Shown piece after piece: positions 1-7,553 of a DNA stretch of 64,000 nucleotides; positions within the stretch are counted from its first letter, which is position 1, and the number at the start of each line of letters is the position of its first letter. Under the pieces are notes generated by a model, which made no database searches, was not told the origin of the DNA, and saw only the letters and a list, made by a program, of their open reading frames with translations. The stretch spans positions 744,001 through 808,000 of the forward strand of contig NZ_LT906448.1 of the NCBI RefSeq assembly GCF_900186835.1. Reading direction: 5' to 3'. This DNA is from Pasteurella dagmatis (GTDB lineage Bacteria > Pseudomonadota > Gammaproteobacteria > Enterobacterales > Pasteurellaceae). Made by a program: the position numbers and the translations under genes.

Positions 1-1364
1 GTTGCAATATGATCAAATTTCAATCCCTCTAAGCTTGGATTTTGGAAGTCACCAGAGTTTAATGCAGCAATGTGACGTAATTGTTCTGCTTGAACTTTAC
101 CAACTTCTAATTGTACGTGTTTGAAGTTACGTGCGCTGAATGTTAAACGCTGATCACCAAATGTAGATAATAACGAGCCTTTTCCTACAAAGCCGACATA
201 TTTCGGATAATTTGGTGCACAAACTACTTCACCTACAGGTTGTGATAATTGATATCCGCCCATCGCAGAAATATTGTTTGTTACATAAAGATATAGGCAA
301 CGTTTATCTGGCACATCAATACGGAAGTTATGTACATTCGAATAAGTAGTCGTATTTGGAATATAGTCGAGTTGAATTTCTTCTGCGTTATTCAATACTT
401 CTTGTGTAACTTGGTTGAAATACCACACTTTACCTTTTTTGGGGTTTTCTTTCGGGAGTAGGAATGCACGCAAGTTCTCCATTACTTCTTTTCCTCTTAC
501 TGAGTGGTTGAAGTTCAAACGAAGAATTTGTTCAGCAAGATTTTTTTCATTATTTACAATAGAAATATTGCTGTTTAAGGAAAGGCTAAATTTTGTAGGC
601 ACTATAACCTGATTAACTAAGTCCTCTTTTAACTCATTCTTACCCCAAAGTGCGGTAAAATTTTTAAGAATTTTAGTTTCAATCACTTGATTATTACTGG
701 TAGCAAGATTGATGTTATCAGAACTAATCCACGCAGATAAATCATTTTCAGAGTAACGTATTTTGAATTTGAGTGGTGAGATAGTGCTATACGTTTTATC
801 TTGATTTTTACGCATCAAATTAACTTGAATGCTTTGTTCAAACTTTTTGCGATCAACTGGGTGGCTAAAATTTACTTGTACGATACTTTGACGAATATGT
901 GCCTGATTTGGATCTTGATAAAATTCGGAGTTTTCAATATTTGCTGAAAAAGGTGTTGTTTCAACCGTAATTGGTTGTTTAACAGCCTGTTTATATCTGA
1001 TTTTGGGATTGAGTATTTTATCGTTGAGATAAATTTTATAGTGCTCACCTGCGACCCAATCATTTTCAGGTTGGAAAGTTAGCATTGTATCGTTCTGCCA
1101 TTTCCAAGTTCCTCGAATTTCAGGCTCAATCTTCACATCTTTTAATGGTTTATTCATCATTTCAAGTGGTGCAGCTGATCCAGAAAAGGTCAATACGAGA
1201 GGATAAACTTCTTTAGGACTTGCAAAATAGTTGGTTGGCTCAATAGGATTGACTGTGAATCCAATCGCTTGTGGATCATCCTTTACTGTATTCTCATCAC
1301 AGCTTGTAAGAGTAAAGATCATTACAAATATTGTGGTGATGGCATACAACGTTTTTTTCAGCAT
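1..1364 (-). CDS. Alpha-2-macroglobulin-like lipoprotein (YfhM type), 3' part outside window
   Basis: The reading frame is open from an ATG at 1364 to the window edge, about 454 residues of what should be a protein of well over 1,500. It begins with a lysine-rich, hydrophobic signal peptide ending in the lipobox L-T-S-C, with the lipidated Cys at residue 22. AAGGAG lies just upstream of the start. The rest resembles the N-terminal beta-sandwich (MG) region of bacterial alpha-2-macroglobulins, including the stretch P-K-Y-V-G-F-V-G-K-G near residue 400. These proteins are thought to trap proteases in the periplasm and often work with PbpC. The bait region, any thioester motif and a pbpC neighbour all lie outside the window. 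The fold call is from resemblance and is fairly sure; the function is inferred from the family. Confidence 0.7.
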   Translation of the reverse strand, partial: MLKKTLYAITTIFVMIFTLTSCDENTVKDDPQAIGFTVNPIEPTNYFASPKEVYPLVLTFSGSAAPLEMMNKPLKDVKIEPEIRGTWKWQNDTMLTFQPENDWVAGEHYKIYLNDKILNPKIRYKQAVKQPITVETTPFSANIENSEFYQDPNQAHIRQSIVQVNFSHPVDRKKFEQSIQVNLMRKNQDKTYSTISPLKFKIRYSENDLSAWISSDNINLATSNNQVIETKILKNFTALWGKNELKEDLVNQVIVPTKFSLSLNSNISIVNNEKNLAEQILRLNFNHSVRGKEVMENLRAFLLPKENPKKGKVWYFNQVTQEVLNNAEEIQLDYIPNTTTYSNVHNFRIDVPDKRCLYLYVTNNISAMGGYQLSQPVGEVVCAPNYPKYVGFVGKGSLLSTFGDQRLTFSARNFKHVQLEVGKVQAEQLRHIAALNSGDFQNPSLEGLKFDHIA

Positions 1365-1553
1365 AATATGCTCCTTATTTTTACGCATTTTTTCGATTTT
1401 ACTGAAAGTTCATTATTTCTTCAATCACTGTAAATTTTATTTCTCAAACGTTTTAGCATAAAAATCGATTTTTCTTTTTAAATTAAAAGATGAGTTTTAA
1501 AATGAAATATGATAAAAATAGAAGTTTAGTTTTAACCCATTAAGGAAAAGAAA

Positions 1554-2378
1554 ATGTCATTACAAAATATTATTGAAGCAGCTTTTGAAAAACGTGCAGA
1601 AATTACCCCAAAAACAGTGGATGCACAAACTCGTGCAGCGATCGAAGAGGCTATTGAAGGCTTAGATAGCGGTAAATATCGCGTTGCAGAAAAAATTGAT
1701 GGGGAGTGGGTGACTCATCAATGGTTAAAAAAAGCAGTTTTATTATCATTTCGTATTAATGACAATGAATTAGTCTCTGGTGGAGAAACTAATTATTACG
1801 ACAAAGTGCCAATGAAATTTGCTGATTATGATGAAGCACGTTTTCAACAAGAGGGTTTCCGTGTTGTACCACCAGCGGCTGTGCGTAAAGGTGCATACAT
1901 TGCTAAAAACACTGTCTTGATGCCATCTTATGTCAATATCGGTGCACGTGTTGATGAAGGCACAATGGTTGATACTTGGGCTACTGTAGGATCTTGTGCA
2001 CAAATTGGTAAAAATGTCCATTTATCTGGAGGTGTTGGTATTGGTGGTGTGTTAGAGCCGTTGCAAGCAAACCCAACAATTATTGAAGATAATTGTTTTA
2101 TCGGTGCGCGTTCTGAAATTGTAGAGGGTGTGATCGTTGAAGAAGGTTCAGTGATTTCTATGGGAGTATTTATCGGTCAATCTACTAAGATTTATGATCG
2201 TGAAACAGGTGAAATTACTTATGGTCGTGTGCCAGCAGGTTCTGTGGTAGTTTCTGGTAGCCTCCCATCTAAATGTGGCAAATACAGCTTATATTGTGCA
2301 GTCATCGTGAAAAAAGTTGATGAAAAAACAAGAGGTAAAGTTGGTATTAATGAATTACTACGTACAATTGATGAGTAG
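1554..2378 (+). CDS. dapD: 2,3,4,5-tetrahydropyridine-2,6-dicarboxylate N-succinyltransferase
   Basis: DapD transfers succinyl from succinyl-CoA to tetrahydrodipicolinate in the lysine/meso-diaminopimelate pathway, a cytosolic step needed for peptidoglycan. The 274-residue length is that of proteobacterial DapD. An N-terminal helical domain (about 1-100) is followed by a left-handed beta-helix of hexapeptide repeats (about 105-240), rich in I-G-A-R, V-G-S and I-G-G-V turns. The start follows AAGGAAA at a normal distance. The gene stands alone and ends in a terminator whose 3' arm is an uptake sequence. Confidence 0.97.
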   Translation: MSLQNIIEAAFEKRAEITPKTVDAQTRAAIEEAIEGLDSGKYRVAEKIDGEWVTHQWLKKAVLLSFRINDNELVSGGETNYYDKVPMKFADYDEARFQQEGFRVVPPAAVRKGAYIAKNTVLMPSYVNIGARVDEGTMVDTWATVGSCAQIGKNVHLSGGVGIGGVLEPLQANPTIIEDNCFIGARSEIVEGVIVEEGSVISMGVFIGQSTKIYDRETGEITYGRVPAGSVVVSGSLPSKCGKYSLYCAVIVKKVDEKTRGKVGINELLRTIDE

Positions 2379-2411
2379 TGAGTCTATATTACTAGCTTAA
2401 AACTTAATTAA

Positions 2412-2458
2412 AACTGACCGTAGTTTACTTAAGAAGAGTAAAGTGCGGTTAGTTTTTT
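2412..2458 (+). terminator. Terminator after dapD with a degenerate uptake-sequence dyad
   Basis: A stem of about 17 bp pairs a degenerate left arm (with ACCGTAGTT) with a right arm carrying the perfect uptake core AAGTGCGGT at 2441-2449. A T-run follows. Confidence 0.75.
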
Positions 2459-2534
2459 GTTAGCTTATTTGCAGTTAGTATGCTAATTCATTGTACGACA
2501 CTGAACAGTATGATTTTTTATATGAGGGTAGATT

Positions 2535-3617
2535 ATGTATGATCATATCTTAAATGCATTAATTAACATTGAAGCATATTTAGATAATGAGAGCTACAGT
2601 GTTGAAATACCTAATAACCTATTTAAAACAGACATTTTGCTTGATTACTATTATTATCCAACGCATTTTGTTGATGTCGATGATGATGAAAAAGAAATGA
2701 TTGTACTCACCTTAGCAGATGCAGGTTATACAGATCATTATGATGCTTTAGCCGAATTGTTATGGAAAGTAAATATAGAACCTGTTCCTAAAACAGAATT
2801 AATTGATGGCAATAATTATTGTTTTATTATGATCAGTTTTGGTACAGCACCGATTCAAGCATATTTGAAAGCAAAAAAAGCAAAATATGAACAAGTGACT
2901 TTCTTTTGTACACCTTATACTGATCGGCAAGGAGATCAGCGCTTTAAAATTTTAGTTGTGCCAAATAAATTTGGTAGCATTTTTGAAGAGATGAAGCATG
3001 CTCGTAGCTTAGAAATAGACAGTGAAGAAAAATTAGATCAAACATATTGGTCATTATTAGAACAGGCAATTGGACAGATATGTCAATTTCTTTCTATTGA
3101 GGCAGAAGGTTTTTCCTTACCAGAAATGCCACTTAAACAAAAAAACTTGGAAGCCTATTCATTGTATTTAGAACAGTTTTGTCAATTGACAGGGATTCAA
3201 AATATAGAGGGGTTTAAAGCGCGTTGGATCGACATTCAACAGCAACAAAAACAGTTAATTCAGCAAGTGAAAGATGAAGGTTTTTATGGAACCGTCAAGC
3301 CTCATTTTTTAAATTATCGCTTTCTATTATGTGAATATTTAACTTCAACATATGAAGACCATTGGCAAATGGATTATGAGGAATTAGTTAATTATCTTGC
3401 TAAATATCAAGATAAACCTTTTGAATTTAATGAAGAAGAGAACTTGCAGCTTGATGAGCTTGCTAGAAAATTTGAAACAGGATCAAATTATAGTTTATTA
3501 GATATTGAAACCTGTTTAGAAAGTTACTGCTTTTTACCCTGCCTAAAAACGGACGTAGAAACAGTACTGAGTCTAGCAGAAATTTTAGATTTCCCAATCC
3601 GAAAATTAGGAGATTAA
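2535..3617 (+). CDS. Unknown 360-aa cytoplasmic protein
   Basis: I do not recognise this protein. It has no signal peptide or membrane segment. It is acidic and rich in Tyr, Asp and Glu, with a run of four Tyr near residue 39 and an acidic D-V-D-D-D-E patch near 48. The middle (about 100-150) has alternating beta-like segments and the C-terminal half looks helical. GAGGG precedes the start. The gene is preceded by the dapD terminator and is convergent with tehB across a shared terminator, so it is probably monocistronic. Base composition is like its neighbours. It is clearly a real gene by length and ribosome-binding site, but I can give it no function. Confidence 0.85.
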   Translation: MYDHILNALINIEAYLDNESYSVEIPNNLFKTDILLDYYYYPTHFVDVDDDEKEMIVLTLADAGYTDHYDALAELLWKVNIEPVPKTELIDGNNYCFIMISFGTAPIQAYLKAKKAKYEQVTFFCTPYTDRQGDQRFKILVVPNKFGSIFEEMKHARSLEIDSEEKLDQTYWSLLEQAIGQICQFLSIEAEGFSLPEMPLKQKNLEAYSLYLEQFCQLTGIQNIEGFKARWIDIQQQQKQLIQQVKDEGFYGTVKPHFLNYRFLLCEYLTSTYEDHWQMDYEELVNYLAKYQDKPFEFNEEENLQLDELARKFETGSNYSLLDIETCLESYCFLPCLKTDVETVLSLAEILDFPIRKLGD

Positions 3618-3627
3618 AGGAAATAAA

Positions 3628-3650
3628 ACGCCCTAGTAACAGGGCGTTGT
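3628..3650. terminator. Bidirectional terminator between the 360-aa gene and tehB
   Basis: The 8-bp arms AACGCCCT and AGGGCGTT (3628-3647) enclose a 6-nt loop, flanked by A- and T-rich sequence. It lies between two convergent genes. Confidence 0.8.
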
Positions 3651-3653
3651 TGC

Positions 3654-4514
3654 TTATTTTTTCTTTGCTAGCATAGTCACAAATTTCATTTTAATTCGAT
3701 TACCATTTTCATCAGTTTTATGTAATTCACCCATTTCTTCATTATATTTAATCAACTCCCAATCTTGATAATATTGTTTTAATTCCCCTGCTTTAAATGT
3801 AAAAGAAAAAGGTATTGGGCAAGGCACATCATCGGTAGACATTGCTGCAACAATTAAATTATAACCACCAATATTAGTATGGCTTTGCATATTTTCAATA
3901 ATCTGTGGAACTCGGTCACGATTTAAGAACATAAAGACTACAGTAGAAAGAATAAAGTCATAGTTTTCTTGAATATTGGCTGAATTAATATCATAAAGTG
4001 CGGTCTGAATTGGCAAATTTTCTTTTTCAGCTGTGTCAGTTAAGAATTTAATACTATTTTCATTATGATCCCAAGACGTGACATTGTAACCTAATAGACT
4101 CAAAAAGAGGGAATTTCGACCCTGACCACAACCTAAATCTAACACTTTGCAAGGTTTTAATATTTCGACCGCACTTTTTACTTCTGAGTGAGTAGGAGTC
4201 ATATTATATTTTTTACTGAAGAAATCTTCTTTTTTACAATAAAATTCCAGATAACATTCTAAATCGTCAGAAATAGGTTCGACTTTATGCCAGACTTGTG
4301 GTTCAACTAATGGAATGTCACTTTTAGAGGTAAAAAAATGTTCACTTACAACTGTTCCGTCTTCTGTTAACTCGTAGAATTTGAGTTGCCCCCTTAAAAT
4401 AGTAAGTTTTCCCCAAGTTCCTACTTTTGTATTGTGTTTTTCTTGAAACATTTGTGGTAAAGATTTTGCTGTCCAAACTGGCATTTTTTTATAACAAATT
4501 AGTTCATTTTTCAT
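3654..4514 (-). CDS. tehB: Tellurite resistance methyltransferase TehB
   Basis: TehB is an S-adenosylmethionine-dependent methyltransferase that detoxifies tellurite; in H. influenzae it is also linked to oxidative stress and heme use. The 286-residue length matches the long Haemophilus form, with a small cupin-like N-terminal domain (about 1-90) ahead of the class I methyltransferase (about 95-286). Motif I, D-L-G-C-G-Q-G-R-N, is at 126-134. Two uptake cores lie inside the gene (near 3998 and at 4168-4176). No tehA is adjacent. Confidence 0.93.
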   Translation of the reverse strand: MKNELICYKKMPVWTAKSLPQMFQEKHNTKVGTWGKLTILRGQLKFYELTEDGTVVSEHFFTSKSDIPLVEPQVWHKVEPISDDLECYLEFYCKKEDFFSKKYNMTPTHSEVKSAVEILKPCKVLDLGCGQGRNSLFLSLLGYNVTSWDHNENSIKFLTDTAEKENLPIQTALYDINSANIQENYDFILSTVVFMFLNRDRVPQIIENMQSHTNIGGYNLIVAAMSTDDVPCPIPFSFTFKAGELKQYYQDWELIKYNEEMGELHKTDENGNRIKMKFVTMLAKKK

Positions 4515-4641
4515 AACTTACCCTTTGATATTTTTAATAGTTGACTCAAAAAGTAGGATAATGAAAAAGTTTTAGAAAAGCAAGGTATTGGAAAAAAATC
4601 CACATTTATAGGTAGAGCTTTTTTAACTCTATGAAAAATAG

Positions 4642-4858
4642 TTGTAAATATAGTTTGCTTTAATTATGGTAACGTGTTCTAATGCTTACCGCTAAACCCG
4701 TCTTTATATAAGTTAGTTAGTACAGTTCTTCCTCATTTACAAGCGTTATTTGTTACTTGAAAAGCACTTTTACTCTTTCTATTTAAGTAACAGTTATTAG
4801 CACTACGCTTGATTCAAGCATGATATCTTTAAATTTTAATTCATAAGAGGAAGACAAA
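4642..4858 (+). promoter_or_regulatory. Predicted promoter and long structured leader of the cold-shock gene
   Basis: TTGTAA (4642-4647) and TATGGT (4665-4670) are separated by 17 bp. A start of transcription near 4677 gives a leader of about 180 nt. The leader contains a 7-bp long-range stem (GTTACTT 4752-4758 with AAGTAAC 4785-4791) and a small hairpin (GCTTG/CAAGC, 4807-4819) shortly before AAGAGGAA and the start codon. Long leaders that refold with temperature are typical of cspA-type genes. No other gene lies in the 344 bp between tehB and this gene. Confidence 0.5.
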
Positions 4859-5068
4859 ATGTCTAAATTCAATGGTACAGTAAAATGGTTCAATTCTGAT
4901 AAAGGTTTTGGTTTCATTACTCCAGCAGATGGTGGTAAAGATTTATTCGTACATTTTTCTGGTATTATCGGTACAAGTTACAGAACATTAAATGAAGGCG
5001 ACCGTGTGCAATATAGTGTACAAGATTCACAACGAGGACCTTCAGCAATCGATGTACAAGTTATTTAA
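4859..5068 (+). CDS. Cold-shock protein, CspA family
   Basis: This is a 69-residue single-domain nucleic-acid chaperone with the five-stranded OB fold. RNP1 (K-G-F-G-F-I) is at 15-20 and RNP2 (L-F-V-H-F) at 29-33. It binds single-stranded RNA and DNA and melts secondary structure, especially after cold shock. It is closer to CspA/CspE than to CspD by eye. AAGAGGAAG provides the ribosome-binding site. Monocistronic, with its own terminator. Confidence 0.93.
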   Translation: MSKFNGTVKWFNSDKGFGFITPADGGKDLFVHFSGIIGTSYRTLNEGDRVQYSVQDSQRGPSAIDVQVI

Positions 5069-5084
5069 TTAACTGCTGGATATA

Positions 5085-5119
5085 AAAATCCCCCAACTAT
5101 TTAGGGGATTTTTTGTTTT
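5085..5119 (+). terminator. Terminator of the cold-shock gene
   Basis: AAAATCCCC (5085-5093) pairs with GGGGATTTT (5104-5112), followed by T-rich sequence. It may also serve the convergent lipoprotein gene. Confidence 0.85.
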
Positions 5120-5126
5120 TAGAATT

Positions 5127-5810
5127 TTATTTATTTGATTTTTCTAATACTTCATCCAAATCGAAAGGTGAACTTAATATGACGGTTTCGCCAACATCTT
5201 CATATACCCATAAGGCATCGGCAGAGGCGTTAGAAAGTTTAAGTTTTAATTCTTCTTTTGGTTCTAATGTTACGTTTTCAAGTGTTACTGGAGAATCATC
5301 AACATAAGCTGAGTAGACGTTGAATTCGTGTTTTACATCAGTGTCGTTTTTCAAGGTAACTAAAATATTGAAATCCAAGTTATTGATAAATTCATTTTCC
5401 ACAAAACTACGGATGTTTTTAGCTAATTTTGGGCTTGTTCTAACATTCATTTGACGGTACTTATAACTATAAATACTCACATCATTTTTCAGCTCAGATT
5501 CATTTTTCATATTGCCAATATCAATGGGGATCTCAAAGCTAGCAAAAGAATCGAACTGTTTAGAAAAACACTCTTTATATTTAGCTTGTGTGAAAACGGT
5601 AGGAATTTTTTGTTGAATTTTGGTTAAATCTTCTGATGGTTTTCTTGAGTCTTCATGATCGTGACAAGATGTAATTTGCACATTTAATGTAGCCGATTCG
5701 GTACGAACGGGATCGTTTAATAGCGATTTAAGAGAAACGTCTTTTTCAATTTCTGTTTTACACGCTGTTAAAGCGAACACACAGCAGGTAAGTAAAAATA
5801 GCTTTTTCAT
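5127..5810 (-). CDS. Hypothetical lipoprotein, 227 aa
   Basis: The N-terminus is a clear lipoprotein signal peptide with lipobox L-T-A-C (Cys about residue 17). The mature protein starts K-T-E-I-E-K, so without Asp at +2 it is probably sent to the outer membrane. The rest looks beta-rich and soluble, with two isolated Cys residues (near 49 and 81). I recognise no enzyme motif. The start is preceded by GGGG about 8 nt upstream. It is convergent with the cold-shock gene and has about 315 bp of upstream sequence of its own. Real by signal peptide and length; function unknown. Confidence 0.8.
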   Translation of the reverse strand: MKKLFLLTCCVFALTACKTEIEKDVSLKSLLNDPVRTESATLNVQITSCHDHEDSRKPSEDLTKIQQKIPTVFTQAKYKECFSKQFDSFASFEIPIDIGNMKNESELKNDVSIYSYKYRQMNVRTSPKLAKNIRSFVENEFINNLDFNILVTLKNDTDVKHEFNVYSAYVDDSPVTLENVTLEPKEELKLKLSNASADALWVYEDVGETVILSSPFDLDEVLEKSNK

Positions 5811-6125
5811 ATTTTTCCCCTATAGTTTGTTATATGGAATTAATGTATGAATAAATGAATCAACATTGATGAATTAATGAATATGCTGAAACAGAACCCA
5901 ACATTGATTGTACACAAATTACTCTCAAATAACAGTATCTGAAACTATAAAATAGTTAATTTTTATATGCTAGTTGTAGCAATATAAGCAGAAATGTATA
6001 AATAAAGTCTAGCAATAAATTATGCTATTTATTCATATAAACAGAAAAATTGCTAGTGGATGTGTATATAAAAAATTCTATATAATACTAATCCCTTTTC
6101 TCAAATTTATTTTATAGGAGATATT
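5811..6125. other. Intergenic tract between divergent lipoprotein and AhpD-like genes
   Basis: About 315 bp of very AT-rich sequence without an ORF. TATAAT at 6081-6086 is a good -10 for the downstream AhpD-like gene, with the strong ribosome-binding site TAGGAG at 6115-6120. I see no clear operator or RNA structure. Confidence 0.4.
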
Positions 6126-6464
6126 ATGTTTGCAGACTGGAAAAATGATGTTTCACACGTCAAAAAATCATTTGGTGCATTAGGTCAAAAATACCCTAAA
6201 ATGTTACAAGCTTATGGGGCATTAAATACAGCAGCTGCTGAAAATAACGTATTAGATGTAAAAACCCGAGAATTAATTGCATTAGCTGTTGCAGTAACAA
6301 CACGTTGTGAAAGTTGTATCGGTGTTCATGCGGCTGAAGCTGTAAAAGCTGGTGCAACAGAAGAAGAGGTTGCTGCTGCATTAGCAACTGCAATCGCACT
6401 TAACGCAGGCGCAGCATACACTTATTCATTGCGAGCATTAGAAGCATTTAATGAACAAAAATAA
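6126..6464 (+). CDS. Carboxymuconolactone decarboxylase / AhpD-like family protein
   Basis: A 112-residue all-helical protein of the AhpD-like fold. The active-site signature C-E-S-C-I-G-V-H lies at 61-68 with Cys61, Cys64 and His68, as in members with alkylhydroperoxidase-type thiol chemistry. It probably acts in the cytosol as a small peroxide- or thiol-handling protein; the natural substrate is not known. It has its own promoter region and a strong terminator. Confidence 0.85.
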   Translation: MFADWKNDVSHVKKSFGALGQKYPKMLQAYGALNTAAAENNVLDVKTRELIALAVAVTTRCESCIGVHAAEAVKAGATEEEVAAALATAIALNAGAAYTYSLRALEAFNEQK

Positions 6465-6477
6465 TAAGTGATATTTC

Positions 6478-6508
6478 AAAAAGCTCACATCATAGTGGGC
6501 TTTTTTGT
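6478..6508. terminator. Terminator between AhpD-like gene and tauE-type gene
   Basis: The 11-bp arms AAAAAGCTCAC and GTGGGCTTTTT enclose a 6-nt loop and are followed by further T. The two flanking genes converge here. Confidence 0.9.
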
Positions 6509-6527
6509 TCTCTGGTTGCTGATTTCT

Positions 6528-7328
6528 CTATTTCATCAAATGCGCAATAAGCATATATCCTGCGATGGCTAATAAGATTATGCCTAAGAGTTTTTTTGCT
6601 ACGTCTGGATGTAAAATGCCACGGATTTTCATTGAAAGAAAGCTAGTAGCGAATGAGCTTAATACCACAATCGCAACAATTGAAAAATTGACATATCCAA
6701 TTTGCCAGCCATAATCCAAGTGAAATGGTGGCGTTTTGGATAAATAACCATATAGGCTACCGAACCCACCAATTACCATCATATAGTTAGTATATGGTGC
6801 GATTTGATGAGGTTTGATGCTATGGAGTTGTCCAATTAATGGTGCCATAATTGAACCCCCACCAATGCCTGTCATTCCGGCTACTGTGCCGCCAAATAAG
6901 CATAAGCCTGCACCTTTAAGATTCTCATTTTTTTCGACGCTATCGGCTTTTGTCGATTTTGAAAAGAAGATCGTTCGAATCGCTAATATCGTTAGCACGC
7001 TAATAAAAACGACAATAATGAAAATATCTGGTAAATAGAAACTGGCTTCAAACCCTAATTGAACTCCGATAATCATTCCTAAAGACCAAAGTAACATTGC
7101 TTTAAAATTAATTTGTATTTTTTGTTTGTAAAAGTAAGTTAAATTAATTAATGCCGATCCAATTACAATGGTAAGTGAGGTTGCTGCGATCATTTGTAAG
7201 GGAAATTCAGGAAAGAGCGTATATAAGATAGGGACCATCAGTACACCACCTCCAATCCCAAATATTGCGGACATTAAGTTTGTCATCGCTCCACATATAA
7301 TAAGGATAAAAATTAACTGCAAGCTCAT
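6528..7328 (-). CDS. TauE/SafE family anion exporter
   Basis: A 266-residue inner-membrane protein with about eight hydrophobic segments in two halves. Each half has a glycine-rich loop, G-I-G-G-G near residue 25 and G-I-G-G-G near 155, typical of the TauE/SafE (DUF81) family. Members move sulfite, sulfoacetate and other organic or inorganic anions out of the cell. It diverges from the symporter-sulfatase operon across 225 bp that hold candidate CRP and Fnr-type sites, so it is probably co-regulated with it. I infer it may export the anion released by the sulfatase. Other TauE substrates are possible. Confidence 0.85.
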   Translation of the reverse strand: MSLQLIFILIICGAMTNLMSAIFGIGGGVLMVPILYTLFPEFPLQMIAATSLTIVIGSALINLTYFYKQKIQINFKAMLLWSLGMIIGVQLGFEASFYLPDIFIIVVFISVLTILAIRTIFFSKSTKADSVEKNENLKGAGLCLFGGTVAGMTGIGGGSIMAPLIGQLHSIKPHQIAPYTNYMMVIGGFGSLYGYLSKTPPFHLDYGWQIGYVNFSIVAIVVLSSFATSFLSMKIRGILHPDVAKKLLGIILLAIAGYMLIAHLMK

Positions 7329-7379
7329 AAAATGACTCCATTTTTTATTTTATTATGCCCTTACATTAAAAGGCGAGTT

Positions 7380-7395
7380 TATGATCACGCTCATA
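7380..7395. promoter_or_regulatory. Weak second CRP-like site
   Basis: TATGA-N6-TCATA matches the CRP pattern TGTGA-N6-TCACA with two mismatches. It lies close to the tauE-type gene and could serve that promoter. Weak on its own. Confidence 0.3.
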
Positions 7396-7428
7396 TCGTG
7401 AAACATTTTTTGAATTCTGATTAAAATC

Positions 7429-7444
7429 TGTGATCAAACTCACT
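7429..7444. promoter_or_regulatory. CRP (cAMP receptor protein) binding site
   Basis: TGTGA-N6-TCACT matches the consensus TGTGA-N6-TCACA at nine of ten fixed positions. Its centre is about 50 bp upstream of the likely -10 (TATTAT at 7486-7491), close to the -61.5 class I position. It suggests catabolite control of the sulfatase operon. Confidence 0.65.
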
Positions 7445-7451
7445 ATGGTTC

Positions 7452-7467
7452 TATGATGATTATCATA
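7452..7467. promoter_or_regulatory. Fnr-like palindromic operator in the tauE/yidK divergent region
   Basis: TATGAT-gatt-ATCATA is a perfect 6-bp inverted repeat with a 4-nt spacer. Its TGAT-N4-ATCA core is that of Fnr-type sites. It sits about 40 bp upstream of a plausible yidK transcription start, near the class II activator position. The obvious candidate ligand is the Crp/Fnr-type protein encoded at 10804; Fur is less likely. Confidence 0.45.
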
Positions 7468-7553
7468 AGTCTTCATTTTCGGCTGTATTATCCTAATCCT
7501 GTATCTTTTTAGATGCCTTTATTTTGGACTAAATATAAGAAAAGGAGGACGTT

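Noticed and set aside
7452-7467. Interpretation of the palindrome upstream of yidK as a Fur box.
   Set aside because: It has the 4-nt-spaced TGAT/ATCA core of Fnr-type sites and no third hexamer of the Fur pattern; nothing in the module suggests iron.
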